Assembly: GCA_038248505.1 (NCBI GenBank)
Contig: JBBRXJ010000053.1
Span: forward strand, 1-24,795
Direction of reading: 5' to 3'
From: JBBRXJ01 sp038248505
Lineage (GTDB): Bacteria > Bacteroidota > Bacteroidia > Bacteroidales > JBBRXJ01
DNA length: 24,795 nt
The notes under the pieces are model-generated. The model saw only the letters and a list, made by a program, of their open reading frames with translations. It was not told where the DNA came from and did no database searches. The translations under genes and the position numbers were made by a program. Shown one piece after another: positions 15,504 to 24,734 of this stretch. The stretch's first letter is position 1, and every line of letters starts with the position of its first letter.

Positions 15504-16130
15504 TTATGGGATGCGCATAAATTTATGTGCTTGTAAAGAAACTTGCCATTTCGGATTATGTAAAACATACTCTACAATAACAGGCATTATTTCTTCAAAA
15601 TTACTCCATTCAGGCTGAAGAAATAAATGACAGGTTTTATCTACCTTTGCCGCATTTTCTTCTGCCCATTTAAAATCATCTTTATTTGCAATAATTACTT
15701 TCAATTCATTTGCAAGAATAAAAATATCATTTAATGGTGGGTGATTGCGTTTTGGTGAAAGACAAATCCAATCCCATTCGCCAGTTAAGTCATGGGCGCC
15801 AGATGTTTCAAGATAGGTTTCAACACTTTCTTCATTTAAAGCATCACAAAGTGGCGATAAATTATACAATAAGGGTTCACCACCTGTAACAACAATGGCT
15901 TTAGCGGGAGCCGCTGCTACTTTACTCACAATATCTTCTATTGATGTAAGATCCTTCGTTGAAGCATCCCATGAAATACGCGTATCGCACCAATCACACT
16001 CAATATCACACCCGCCTAATCTTACGAAATATGCTGCTTTTCCTGTATGAAAACCTTCACCTTGCAAAGTATAAAAGTCTTCTATCATGGGTAAGTAAAG
16101 ACCCGATTCAATTTTCTCCTGTTCCTTCAT
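15504..16130 (-). CDS. queE: 7-carboxy-7-deazaguanine synthase QueE
   Basis: The protein is 208 residues, the size of QueE. It begins with EDFYTLQGEGFHTGKAAYFV, then CDIECDWC (Cys41, Cys45, Cys48), the radical-SAM C-x3-C-x2-C motif for the 4Fe-4S cluster, then VVTGGEPLL, the SAM-binding GGE element. It converts 6-carboxytetrahydropterin to 7-carboxy-7-deazaguanine in the queuosine/preQ0 pathway in the cytoplasm. SPKRNHPP and the C-terminal QAHKFMRIP are also typical. It is the first gene of an operon with the PorE-like and PAP2 genes. No queC, queD or preQ1 riboswitch is seen nearby, so the grouping is not a pathway operon. Confidence 0.93.
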   Translation of the reverse strand: MKEQEKIESGLYLPMIEDFYTLQGEGFHTGKAAYFVRLGGCDIECDWCDTRISWDASTKDLTSIEDIVSKVAAAPAKAIVVTGGEPLLYNLSPLCDALNEESVETYLETSGAHDLTGEWDWICLSPKRNHPPLNDIFILANELKVIIANKDDFKWAEENAAKVDKTCHLFLQPEWSNFEEIMPVIVEYVLHNPKWQVSLQAHKFMRIP

Positions 16131-16149
16131 TACTTTAATTAATTTTGCA

Positions 16150-16179
16150 CAAAGTTAATTATATTTATGTATTAAGTAA
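16150..16179 (-). promoter_or_regulatory. Promoter candidate for the queE operon
   Basis: On the minus strand, TAACTTTG (16157-16150) matches the Bacteroidota -7 consensus TAnnTTTG exactly. TTA (16179-16177) lies 19 bases upstream where TTG is expected. The queE start is 20 bases downstream, which gives a short leader. Confidence 0.5.
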
Positions 16180-16398
16180 TGAATTTAAGATGGAAGATTG
16201 ACTAATAATGTTTGAAAATAAAATATAATCACCATATCCAAAAGATAATGTATATTTTGATCGTGCAATATTAAGATTGAATATTTTGACAATCAAAATA
16301 TTTGCTAAATTTCTTTATCCAGTATTTTAATTCAGATTATACCTAATTATACTCTAAAAATTAAATTTTACTTTAGCACTGTGGGTCGATATTATAAT

Positions 16399-16446
16399 GA
16401 GTTCTACTAATTAATCCTGATCTATCGTGATTATTTAGTAGAACTC
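16399..16446. repeat. 12-bp perfect inverted repeat with nested second stem
   Basis: GAGTTCTACTAA (16399-16410) and TTAGTAGAACTC (16435-16446) are exact complements. Inside, TAATC and GATTA can extend the stem. No T-run follows. This could be a structured RNA, a protein-binding site or the relic of a small mobile element. Confidence 0.6.
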
Positions 16447-16520
16447 CTGCCCTTGCGTTTAGACGGGGATTCGCTGCGGCTAAGGGTCATAGGGTAATGT
16501 TCACAGTATAGCATGTAGTG

Positions 16521-16575
16521 TATTTATTGCGGAACAAATGACTTAAAAAAACGTTCAGTTGATCCGCAATAAATA
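16521..16575. repeat. 13-bp perfect inverted repeat
   Basis: TATTTATTGCGGA (16521-16533) and TCCGCAATAAATA (16563-16575) are exact complements around a 29-base spacer. In the spacer, CAAaTGAC and GTTCAgTTG allow a further imperfect stem. An A7 run lies in the loop. Confidence 0.6.
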
Positions 16576-16701
16576 AAGCGATGTGATTAAAAAAAGCGAT
16601 TTGTTGTATAATTATTGGGTATTATAATACAAATTATTAAGTGTATAAAAAATAGTATTATCTTAATGAAAAAAACGTATCTATTTTATTTTCAAAAAAC
16701 T

Positions 16702-16732
16702 TTGTCATTTAGATTGATATTGTTTACTTTCG
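16702..16732 (+). promoter_or_regulatory. Promoter candidate for the DUF349 gene
   Basis: TTG at 16702-16704, a 20-base gap and TACTTTCG at 16725-16732 match TTG/TAnnTTTG with one mismatch. The start codon is 31 bases downstream of the -7 box. Confidence 0.42.
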
Positions 16733-16762
16733 TAATAAAATAGGCTATTTAAGACCAAGAGT

Positions 16763-18673
16763 ATGAATGAAAATATTGTAAATAATGAGGATCAACTGCC
16801 CAAGGAAGTTATTATAGAAGGCGATGATTCACAGGTAATTGCCGAGATAAAAGACGGAGGAATGTTGCCTAATACCGAGCTGAAGGACTATAATTTAATG
16901 AGCCGAAAGGAGTTATTATCTGAATTCAAGGCAATGTTGCATGCATCTCCTTTACATGATATTCGTGAAGCTGTTGAGCATATTCGTGTTACATTCTATA
17001 AAAAACTATCCGTTGAAAGGGAAGAAAAGAAAAAACTCTTCATTGAAGAAGGTGGAGAAGAATATAATTTTACTGCGCCAAAAGATGCCTTAGAAGATGA
17101 AATTAAGGAGTTGATGCTAGAATATAAAAAAGTTAAGGAGAAGATTAATCAGGAGATAGAGGGGGTTAAAACTCAGAATCTTAAAAAGAAATACGAAATA
17201 CTGGAGGAGATAAAAAAACTTACCGAAAAACATGATTCCTTAAATAAAACATTTGACCTACTTCACACACTACAAAAGCAATGGCGCGATGTAGGACCAG
17301 TTCCCCAAACTGCAATTCGCGATTTATGGAGTAGTTATGAGGTTAGTCTTGAAAAAATTTATGACTACGTAAAAATTAATAAAGAATTACGCGATCTTGA
17401 CTTTAAAAAGAATTTGGAAGCAAAAATATTTCTTTGTGAAAAAAGCGAAGAATTGATGCTCGAAACAGATGTTGTTAAAGCCTTTCGCATTCTGCAAAAA
17501 TACCATGAACAATGGAAAGAAATTGGCCCAGTAGTGCAAGAGAAAAGAGATGAGGTTTGGCAGCGATTTAAGGAAGTTACCGTAAAAATCAATAAAAAAC
17601 ATCAGGATTATTTTCTTGAGCTGAAAGAGAAACGAAATGACTTATTAGCAGAAAAAGAGCGTATCTGTGAACTTATTGAGTCAATTGATACGTCGTCATT
17701 TTTGGGACCTAAAGATTGGATTACCAAAACGGCTGAAGTTATTACTATTCAACAACGCTGGAGAGACATTGGTTTAATTCCAGACAGTCGTCATACAAAA
17801 TTACTCAAACGATATAAAGAAGCTTGCGATGTTTATTTTAACAAACGCAAGGAATTTTTTGCCGATAACAAAGAGCGGCAACAAGATAATCTTCAGCTAA
17901 AAACAGAATTATGCATACAAGCCGAATCTCTAGCAAATACAACCGAATGGGAACAAGGCATGAGTCAACTAATAGCATTACAAAGACGATGGAGAGATGT
18001 TGGTTCTGTTCCCAAAAAAGTATCAGATAAAATATGGAAACGCTTTAGAACTGCCATTGATAATTTTCATCAAGCACGACAAGATTACTTTAAGAAAATG
18101 GATCTGAGCTATGTTGAAAATCTTAACGTAAAACTAGCTATGGTAAAAGAATTAGAAACACTACAACCAAGTGGAGATGGCAAAGCGGATATAGATCGCT
18201 TAAAAGAATTTCAGCGCAGATGGACGGCTGTTGGATTTGTACCAATGGATCGAAAAAAAGAAATACAAGATACCTATAGGGAACACATTAATAAATTTCT
18301 CGATCAACTTTCAGTTACCGAAAATGACAAAAAATTATTACGTTTTTCAAGTAAATTGGCTGATATAAGCGAAAGACCTAAGTCAGATCGTGCGCTCACC
18401 GATGAACGCGATAAACTTATTGAGCGTCATCGTAAAATGGAGGGAGAGGTAATAACATGGGAAAATAACATACTATTCTTCAGAAACACTAAAAATGCAT
18501 CGACTGTACTAAATGAAATGCAACAAAAAATAACACAAACACGTGAAGAGATGCTGGTTTTAGAAAAAGAAATTAAAATGATAGACAAACTCACTCGAGT
18601 TGAACCGCTTGTAAAAGAAGAACCCGTAAAGGAGATAAAGAAAAATCAACGAGGCCCCAAGCGTAAATATTAA
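16763..18673 (+). CDS. DUF349 protein with five repeats
   Basis: The protein is 636 residues, strongly charged and mostly helical. Five DUF349 repeats are marked by a W-x3-G core: QKQWRDVGPVPQ (W174), HEQWKEIGPVVQ (W251), QQRWRDIGLIPD (W333), QRRWRDVGSVPK (W410) and QRRWTAVGFVPM (W487), spaced 77, 82, 77 and 77 residues. Each core is followed by a helix ending in a W/F...F pattern. The C-terminal 130 residues are a coiled-coil-like segment with a basic tail (NQRGPKRKY). No signal peptide is present, so it is cytoplasmic. DUF349 proteins are widespread in Bacteroidota and Actinobacteria but have no settled function; the charged helical repeats would suit nucleic-acid or protein scaffolding. 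It precedes pyrG on the same strand by 172 bases, with no strong terminator between. Confidence 0.88.
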   Translation: MNENIVNNEDQLPKEVIIEGDDSQVIAEIKDGGMLPNTELKDYNLMSRKELLSEFKAMLHASPLHDIREAVEHIRVTFYKKLSVEREEKKKLFIEEGGEEYNFTAPKDALEDEIKELMLEYKKVKEKINQEIEGVKTQNLKKKYEILEEIKKLTEKHDSLNKTFDLLHTLQKQWRDVGPVPQTAIRDLWSSYEVSLEKIYDYVKINKELRDLDFKKNLEAKIFLCEKSEELMLETDVVKAFRILQKYHEQWKEIGPVVQEKRDEVWQRFKEVTVKINKKHQDYFLELKEKRNDLLAEKERICELIESIDTSSFLGPKDWITKTAEVITIQQRWRDIGLIPDSRHTKLLKRYKEACDVYFNKRKEFFADNKERQQDNLQLKTELCIQAESLANTTEWEQGMSQLIALQRRWRDVGSVPKKVSDKIWKRFRTAIDNFHQARQDYFKKMDLSYVENLNVKLAMVKELETLQPSGDGKADIDRLKEFQRRWTAVGFVPMDRKKEIQDTYREHINKFLDQLSVTENDKKLLRFSSKLADISERPKSDRALTDERDKLIERHRKMEGEVITWENNILFFRNTKNASTVLNEMQQKITQTREEMLVLEKEIKMIDKLTRVEPLVKEEPVKEIKKNQRGPKRKY

Positions 18674-18845
18674 TACTTTTTAAAATTAATTTTAGACATC
18701 GTTTACGATCTGAGATTTCTTTTAATGCCTGTCTTATAAATTACAGATAATCAAACTAGTAAGTAATGGTTGAAATTTTTTCCTTATTTGTATAATAGGG
18801 TTTGGATTTTATTGAGTTAATTTGCCCGTATAATCTTCAATAGCA

Positions 18846-20447
18846 ATGTCTTCAAGCAAATACATATTTGTAACAGGAGGGGTAACTTCCTCATTAGGAA
18901 AAGGAATAGTATCCGCTTCCTTAGGTAAACTACTACAATCAAGAGGTTATTCGGTAACCATACAGAAACTAGATCCCTATATTAATGTAGACCCAGGAAC
19001 CTTAAATCCCTATGAGCACGGGGAATGTTATGTTACAGAAGATGGAGCTGAAACAGATTTAGATTTAGGACATTATGAACGTTTTTTAGGTACTCCAACC
19101 TCACAAGCGAACAATGTAACCACGGGTCGTATTTACCAGAATGTAATTAATAAAGAGCGTAAAGGCGATTATCTCGGCAAAACGGTTCAAGTAATTCCAC
19201 ACATAACTGATGAAATAAAGAGAAACATCTTACGTCTTGGCAAAAAATTCAATTTTGATGTTGTTATTACTGAAATTGGTGGAACCGTTGGCGATATTGA
19301 GTCGCTTCCATATATTGAAGCGGTTCGTCAGTTAAAATGGGAATTAGGTGCTGGAAACACTTTAAATATTCATTTAACGCTATTACCCTATTTATCAGCA
19401 ACAGGAGAATTAAAAACCAAACCTACTCAACACTCCGTTAAAGAATTATTAGAGAATGGTATTCAACCTGACATATTAGTATTGCGCACCGAGAAGCCAG
19501 TTACAAATGATATACGACGCAAAGTAGCTTTGTTTTGCAATGTTGATTTAGATGCTGTTATAGAATCAATGGATGTGTCAACCATTTACGAAGTACCAAT
19601 CACCATGCAAAAGGAAAAACTTGATGAGACAGTTATTCGTAAACTAGGTTTAAAAGATAAGCAGAAACCAGAGTTAGGCCCATGGAAGGATTTTGTAAAA
19701 AAAATCAAAAACCCTTCTAAAACGGTTGATATTGCTCTAGTTGGAAAGTACGTAGAATTAAAGGATTCATATAAATCAATTTTTGAATCATTCATACATG
19801 CAGGAGCTGAAAACAATTGCAAAGTAAATTTAATAACAGTTCATTCGGAAGAGATAACCCCTGATAATGTAGCCAGCTTTTTAGGTAATATGAAAGGAAT
19901 TGTTGTAGCTCCTGGTTTTGGTGGACGTGGCATTGAAGGAAAAATTACAGCAGTACAGTATGCACGTGAAAAAAACATACCTTATTTAGGAATCTGTTTA
20001 GGAATGCAATGTGCCGTAATTGAATTTGCAAGAAATGTATTAGGATTAAAAGATGCACATTCTACTGAGATGAATCCTAAGACAAGTGCTCCCGTTATTG
20101 ATTTAATGGAGGAGCAAAAAGGCGTTTCAGAAAAAGGGGGTACCATGCGCTTGGGTTCCTATCCATGTTCCATAAAGAAAAATACTCTTGCAGCATCAAT
20201 TTATGGCAAGTCAAAAATTGAAGAGCGTCATCGTCATCGCTATGAGTTTAACAATAATTATTTAACGGATTTTGAAAAAGCAGGAATGATTTCATCTGGA
20301 ATAAACCCAGATACTAATTTGGTGGAAATTATTGAAATTCCATCGCATAAATGGTTTGTAGGCGTTCAGTTTCACCCAGAGTATAAAAGCACGGTTCTTA
20401 ACCCTAGCCCAGTGTTTGCAGCCTTTGTTAAAGCAACTTTAAAATAA
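18846..20447 (+). CDS. pyrG: CTP synthase
   Basis: The protein is 533 residues, full length for CTP synthase, which makes CTP from UTP, ATP and glutamine. The N-terminal amidoligase domain starts YIFVTGGVTSSLGKG (P-loop, K19) and has LDPYINVDPGTLNPYEHGE and TEDGAETDLDLGHYERF, the UTP/CTP and metal site. The C-terminal class I glutamine amidotransferase domain begins near 290 (VDIALVGKYVEL). It has GICLGMQ with nucleophile Cys384 and QFHPEYKS with His510 and Glu512, so the glutaminase triad is complete. The PGFGGRGIEGK oxyanion segment is present. The downstream neighbour is yidC, an order common in Bacteroidota. The annotated ATG begins the conserved sequence almost at once, so the start is secure. 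Confidence 0.97.
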   Translation: MSSSKYIFVTGGVTSSLGKGIVSASLGKLLQSRGYSVTIQKLDPYINVDPGTLNPYEHGECYVTEDGAETDLDLGHYERFLGTPTSQANNVTTGRIYQNVINKERKGDYLGKTVQVIPHITDEIKRNILRLGKKFNFDVVITEIGGTVGDIESLPYIEAVRQLKWELGAGNTLNIHLTLLPYLSATGELKTKPTQHSVKELLENGIQPDILVLRTEKPVTNDIRRKVALFCNVDLDAVIESMDVSTIYEVPITMQKEKLDETVIRKLGLKDKQKPELGPWKDFVKKIKNPSKTVDIALVGKYVELKDSYKSIFESFIHAGAENNCKVNLITVHSEEITPDNVASFLGNMKGIVVAPGFGGRGIEGKITAVQYAREKNIPYLGICLGMQCAVIEFARNVLGLKDAHSTEMNPKTSAPVIDLMEEQKGVSEKGGTMRLGSYPCSIKKNTLAASIYGKSKIEERHRHRYEFNNNYLTDFEKAGMISSGINPDTNLVEIIEIPSHKWFVGVQFHPEYKSTVLNPSPVFAAFVKATLK

Positions 20448-20456
20448 AATATATCA

Positions 20457-20485
20457 AAAAGACATGGTAACGACTTGTCTTTTAT
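20457..20485 (+). terminator. Terminator candidate between pyrG and yidC
   Basis: AAAAGACA (20457-20464) pairs with TGTCTTTT (20476-20483), with GT/AC able to pair inside the loop, and the 3' arm ends in T4. It begins 10 bases after the pyrG stop. It is modest in GC, so partial readthrough into yidC is possible. Confidence 0.5.
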
Positions 20486-20513
20486 TAAGCAATAAATAAT
20501 TAATACAATTTAT

Positions 20514-22349
20514 ATGGATAGGAATTCAGTTTTAGGACTTGTAGCAATTGCAATAATTTTGGTGGTGTGGAGTGTAATGATGCGTCCAAACGAAGAAGAA
20601 CAAAAACGTTTATTAGAAGCACAAGCAAAACAAGATTCGATAGAATTGCTTGCAATACAAAAAAAGACAGAGCAAGAAGCATTACCAGTAACAACTGAAA
20701 AGGGCGCATCTGTAAATGATTCATTACGTAAAGAAGAAAATAAGAAGCAATTAGGCTCATTTGCTGCCGCAGCAAATGGCGAACAAAAGTTTTTTATATT
20801 ACAAAATGAGAAACTAATGTTGAAGGTATCCTCAAAGGGTGGTCGTATTTATTCTGCAACAGTAAAAGAGTTTCATAGATATGATAGTACTGATGTTGTT
20901 TTATTTAATGGTGACTCTACTATTTTTGGTTTTTCATTTTTCTCTGAAACACGAAATAGAATTCAAACAAATGATTTGTTTTTCTCTGCTATAAATTCAA
21001 CTGATAGCAGCCTTACTATGCGATTGAATATTACTGACAGTAATTATATTGATTACGTTTATAAGTTAAGTGGGAATAGCTATGTACTCGATTATAAAGT
21101 ATTATTAGTGGGAATGAACGGAATCATAGCCTCAAATATTGATGCCTTAGATTTAAAATGGGAAATTTATACACCTCGAATAGAGAAAGATGGCAAAAAC
21201 GAAAGCATTTACGCTACATTAAGCTATAAATATTTTCAAGATGATGTAGAAGAATTAAAACCTCGTTCAGATAAAGAACAGATAGAAACGCTAAGTACAA
21301 AAATTGAGTGGATTGCTTTTAAAAACCAATTTTTCTCAAGTGTTATCTTAGCAGATGAAACATTTAGAGGAGGCAGTGTTAAGTCTATCAAATTTGAAGA
21401 TAATTCCAAGTATATTAAAAAATACAGTTCTGATTTAGTAGTTAATTACAATCAGAAAATGCTTGATACCATTCCGTTTAAAATGTACTTTGGTCCAAAT
21501 CATGTATCAACAGTAAAGAAAACGGGGCTCCCTTTAGATGGTCTCGTAACACTTGGGGGTAGTTTCATTCGAGTTATAAACAAATATGCTGTAGTACCAA
21601 TATTTTTCTTCCTCGAGAAATTTTTCAGTAATTACGGTATCATTATTTTGCTTTTAACACTTATAATTAAAATAGGCTTATTACCATTAACATTTACTAG
21701 TTATATGTCAACCGCTAAAATGAAGGTATTAAAACCTCAGGTTGATGAAATTAACGAGCGAATACCTAAAGACAAAGCCATGGAACGCCAACAAGCAATG
21801 ATGGCGATGTACAAAAAAGCGGGGGTAAATCCATTAGGAGGATGTATTCCTTTATTATTACAGATGCCAATTCTTATTGCTTTGTACCAGTTTTTCCCTG
21901 CGTCTTTTGAGTTGCGCCAAGAAGCATTCCTTTGGGCAAAAGATCTTTCAACTTATGATAGTATCTTAACACTTCCATTTGCCATACCAATGTACGGTAG
22001 CCATGTGAGTTTATTCACCTTACTTATGACTATTACTACAATTATGTCAATGAAGATGAATGACCAAACAGCAAATTCGGCCACAATGCCGGGTATGAAA
22101 ACGATGATGTATATTATGCCAGTAATGTTAATGTTGGTACTTAATAGTTTTTCGGCAGGATTAACCTATTATTTATTTGTTGCTAACGTAATAACAATTG
22201 GGCAGAATGAGCTCTTTAAATTATTTATTGACGAAAAGAAATTACTAAAGAAATTGAACGAAGCAAAAAAGAAACCTTCTAAGAAATCGAAGTTTCAACA
22301 AAGACTAGAGGATGTTGCCAAACAAAGAGGTTATAAATTACCTAAATAA
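20514..22349 (+). CDS. yidC: Membrane protein insertase YidC
   Basis: The protein is 611 residues. An N-terminal transmembrane anchor (about 4-22, GLVAIAIILVVWSVMM) is followed by a charged linker, then the large periplasmic beta-domain of Gram-negative YidC (about 80-330). The conserved 60KD_IMP core starts near 355: YGIIILLLTLIIKIGLLPLT, then the cytoplasmic hairpin (MKVLKPQVDEINERIPKDK, RQQAMMAMYKKAGVNPLGGC), IPLLLQMPILIALYQFF, and two more helix regions. The tail is Lys-rich (KKKPSKKSKF), as in YidC proteins that contact ribosomes. It inserts and folds inner-membrane proteins alone or with SecYEG. It lies 66 bases after pyrG and has a strong terminator. Confidence 0.96.
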   Translation: MDRNSVLGLVAIAIILVVWSVMMRPNEEEQKRLLEAQAKQDSIELLAIQKKTEQEALPVTTEKGASVNDSLRKEENKKQLGSFAAAANGEQKFFILQNEKLMLKVSSKGGRIYSATVKEFHRYDSTDVVLFNGDSTIFGFSFFSETRNRIQTNDLFFSAINSTDSSLTMRLNITDSNYIDYVYKLSGNSYVLDYKVLLVGMNGIIASNIDALDLKWEIYTPRIEKDGKNESIYATLSYKYFQDDVEELKPRSDKEQIETLSTKIEWIAFKNQFFSSVILADETFRGGSVKSIKFEDNSKYIKKYSSDLVVNYNQKMLDTIPFKMYFGPNHVSTVKKTGLPLDGLVTLGGSFIRVINKYAVVPIFFFLEKFFSNYGIIILLLTLIIKIGLLPLTFTSYMSTAKMKVLKPQVDEINERIPKDKAMERQQAMMAMYKKAGVNPLGGCIPLLLQMPILIALYQFFPASFELRQEAFLWAKDLSTYDSILTLPFAIPMYGSHVSLFTLLMTITTIMSMKMNDQTANSATMPGMKTMMYIMPVMLMLVLNSFSAGLTYYLFVANVITIGQNELFKLFIDEKKLLKKLNEAKKKPSKKSKFQQRLEDVAKQRGYKLPK

Positions 22350-22356
22350 TAATAAT

Positions 22357-22386
22357 AAAACGCCGCAAAATTCTTGCGGCGTTTTT
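22357..22386 (+). terminator. Strong rho-independent terminator of yidC
   Basis: AAAACGCCGCAA (22357-22368) and TTGCGGCGTTTT (22374-22385) form a 12-bp GC-rich stem with a 5-base loop and a T-run. It lies 8 bases past the yidC stop. The A-run on the other side would also let it act on minus-strand transcripts from the beta-helix gene. Confidence 0.92.
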
Positions 22387-22553
22387 ATTTTGATTCTGCA
22401 TAATGATATACCAAAGACAAATTTCATTCTAAAACACCAAAGTAGGTGGCTTAGGTGCCGCATTGATATATAAAAGATCTGCTTTCATTATAAATCAGTA
22501 AATATCTAAGTGGTGTACAATTGTGCATAATCATTTTTATTTAGAGCTAGTCA

Positions 22554-24563
22554 TTATATTTTATAGAAGGTTTTAGAAATTGAAACGCCATTAATACTTA
22601 ATTTTAATAAATAAATACCACTAGTTATTTTCGGGCTTAAGATGATTTGGTTATCGCCCTCCAATACGTCCTCAGTAAATTCCTCCATGATTATTCCGAG
22701 ATCATTGATTATTGAAATTCTTAGTGAGCCTGACATTGTAGATAAATAGCTCAGATTCAATTCTGACTTTACAGGATTAGGATAAATGCTGAGTGCATTA
22801 GCATTTATATTTTCTGTAAATAGTGATGGCATTGATGTGACGTTGAGTCGAAAATCTTTCTGCGCTTCATATAAATTAACAATAGTAGGCGTGAGGCCTT
22901 CATCAGAAACAATCGTTCCTTTATCTCCTAATGGCATACTTTCACCTTCAGAAGTATTTAATAATACTCCGCGTATACCAACCATAGCACCCATTACATA
23001 CTGTTTGGGTTCATACGTATCATCACCACCACGCGAGCTTGCCATTGTTAGCGTGTACATAGGATCAATGTACTGATAAATATTCCAGTGAACTACACGA
23101 TTTCCTACATAAGGGCCTGCACCACTGCCACCACCCGGACTAGAGCCTGCATCATTTGACACAATACACTCAGTGCGAATAAAGTCGAAAGGCATGGCAC
23201 GATGACTATCGAAAGTACCAACCTTTTGCAAACCTTTACTCCATACATTTCCGCTCGAAAAGTATTCCGTATTAATGCCATGACGCACACGATCAGGACC
23301 ATTGACAGTAAAGTTTTCAAACAGATTATCGTGAGAACCTACACGGCAAGCAAAGGAATGATGGTTTTGCTCATTACCATTTATTAATACATTTGATACC
23401 GTTACATTTTTTGTTGAAGAAATAATAACTCCTTCTTCTGCACTCGTAATGGTAACATTATTTACCCAACAATTCCATGAGCGATTTAGGTATATAGCAT
23501 TCCATCCACCTACTGTATCCACAGGCTTTGTAAGGTGTTTGTGTGACATTTTTGCATGGAGTTGAATGCGCAAATTTTCTATTCCAGATTCTTCAATGAT
23601 AGATGTTATTTGTTCTATTTTTACACTCCAATTCGTTTGAATATTTAAGCGTAATGGTTGTTTTAATGTAACTTGATTTCCTGAAATACTTGCAATCTCT
23701 ACTGCCCATTGAAACTCAGTATATTCTGTTGGTAGAATACCTAAACAATTTCCAACACCACCAGTACCATTATCTATTCCTATTTCAGTAGCAGCATGAC
23801 CATACACGTTTTTCAAAAAACTTTTATCAGCAGGGTTTTGCCATGTCATTATTACTTTTTGACCAGCATGCAAAGCCGAAGCATTTGACACAGTAAGCAC
23901 TCGATTACCACGAGTGTAAGTGCCTGTAACATTAGTTATAAATGTAGTTCGCCAATATTCCCAGCCTTGAATAATAGTGTCGGGTCTAAATATTTTCCCA
24001 CTACCATCAAACGTATCATCGGGGCCCATCCATACGAGGCCACCCGACCACCACCAGAGATAATTATTTGTAGCGCCATATTTATAAATAAAATCACCAT
24101 AACTTGTTTGAAGTGACTTGGAAAAATCGAGAATAGTACTTACAGTACCGGCACCGCGCAAAACAACATTGCTGTACTTTATATGAATTAATCCGCTTAA
24201 TTTATATGTGCCTGCAGGTAAATATACAATACCACCACCGTGCTTACCAGCCGAATCAATGGCGGCTTGAATAGCGGTTCTATCATCCGTACTCCCATTG
24301 CCTGCTGCATTGAAAGGTGCTGATTTTACATTGTAAAGTGTTGATGAAACATTGGGTATTGCAGCTTCACCACAATGATAGCCAGCAAAGGAGCAATTGG
24401 GAATGTTTGGATGATTTTCTGGATTTAGTTTATATGCATCCCATAGTTGATTGCTCGTTTGGGCCTGAAGCAAAGGCGTGTACAATAGAATTACAAAAAA
24501 CAGTAGTTTTTGTAATAAAGTTGATAAAAAGCAAAACTGATTTTTTTGTAGTGTTTTGTTCAT
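22554..24563 (-). CDS. Secreted pectate-lyase-like beta-helix protein with T9SS sorting domain
   Basis: The protein is 669 residues. The signal peptide ends LLQA/QT at about residue 34. Residues about 75-130 carry the Pectate_lyase_3 opening (DDRTAIQAAIDSAGKHGGG, VYLPAGTYKLSG, NVVLRGAG), and right-handed beta-helix coils run to about 480 (SGIENLRIQL, GWNAIYLNRSWNCWVNNVTI, NVTVSNVLINGN). Residues about 590-669 are a type A T9SS C-terminal domain (LSIYPNPVKSELNLSYL, GIYLLKLSINGVSISKTFYK). The protein should cross the outer membrane by T9SS and be released or surface-anchored. The fold covers polysaccharide lyases, hydrolases and epimerases; the substrate cannot be assigned. It is a single gene, with the yidC terminator facing its 3' end. 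Confidence 0.87.
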   Translation of the reverse strand: MNKTLQKNQFCFLSTLLQKLLFFVILLYTPLLQAQTSNQLWDAYKLNPENHPNIPNCSFAGYHCGEAAIPNVSSTLYNVKSAPFNAAGNGSTDDRTAIQAAIDSAGKHGGGIVYLPAGTYKLSGLIHIKYSNVVLRGAGTVSTILDFSKSLQTSYGDFIYKYGATNNYLWWWSGGLVWMGPDDTFDGSGKIFRPDTIIQGWEYWRTTFITNVTGTYTRGNRVLTVSNASALHAGQKVIMTWQNPADKSFLKNVYGHAATEIGIDNGTGGVGNCLGILPTEYTEFQWAVEIASISGNQVTLKQPLRLNIQTNWSVKIEQITSIIEESGIENLRIQLHAKMSHKHLTKPVDTVGGWNAIYLNRSWNCWVNNVTITSAEEGVIISSTKNVTVSNVLINGNEQNHHSFACRVGSHDNLFENFTVNGPDRVRHGINTEYFSSGNVWSKGLQKVGTFDSHRAMPFDFIRTECIVSNDAGSSPGGGSGAGPYVGNRVVHWNIYQYIDPMYTLTMASSRGGDDTYEPKQYVMGAMVGIRGVLLNTSEGESMPLGDKGTIVSDEGLTPTIVNLYEAQKDFRLNVTSMPSLFTENINANALSIYPNPVKSELNLSYLSTMSGSLRISIINDLGIIMEEFTEDVLEGDNQIILSPKITSGIYLLKLSINGVSISKTFYKI

Positions 24564-24696
24564 AAGCCTACTATAAAATTTATATGATTTTTTTTTATAA
24601 TGCTAAGGTAAACAAATGCTTGTTGTAATTTCATTTTATAGCTTTTCATACTTTAAGGCATCTCGAAAAACTACTTTCTTGATGCCGTTGTTTATA

Positions 24697-24727
24697 CAAA
24701 TGTAGATTTTTGTTTAATCAAAAACAA
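24697..24727 (-). promoter_or_regulatory. Promoter candidate for the beta-helix gene
   Basis: On the minus strand TTG (24727-24725), a 20-base gap and TACATTTG (24704-24697) match the Bacteroidota consensus exactly. The predicted leader is about 125 bases. It contains a small hairpin whose GGCATC/GATGCC arms lie near 24658-24686. Confidence 0.55.
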
Positions 24728-24734
24728 ACTTTTA

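Larger units (their letters stand above)
16180..16701. other. Gene-free intergenic stretch with structured centre
   Basis: No convincing coding frame on either strand. The flanks are very AT-rich. The middle (about 16447-16486) is about 60% G+C and lies between two long inverted repeats listed separately. It separates the queE operon (minus) from the DUF349 gene (plus). No tRNA cloverleaf or known riboswitch core was recognised. Confidence 0.5.
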
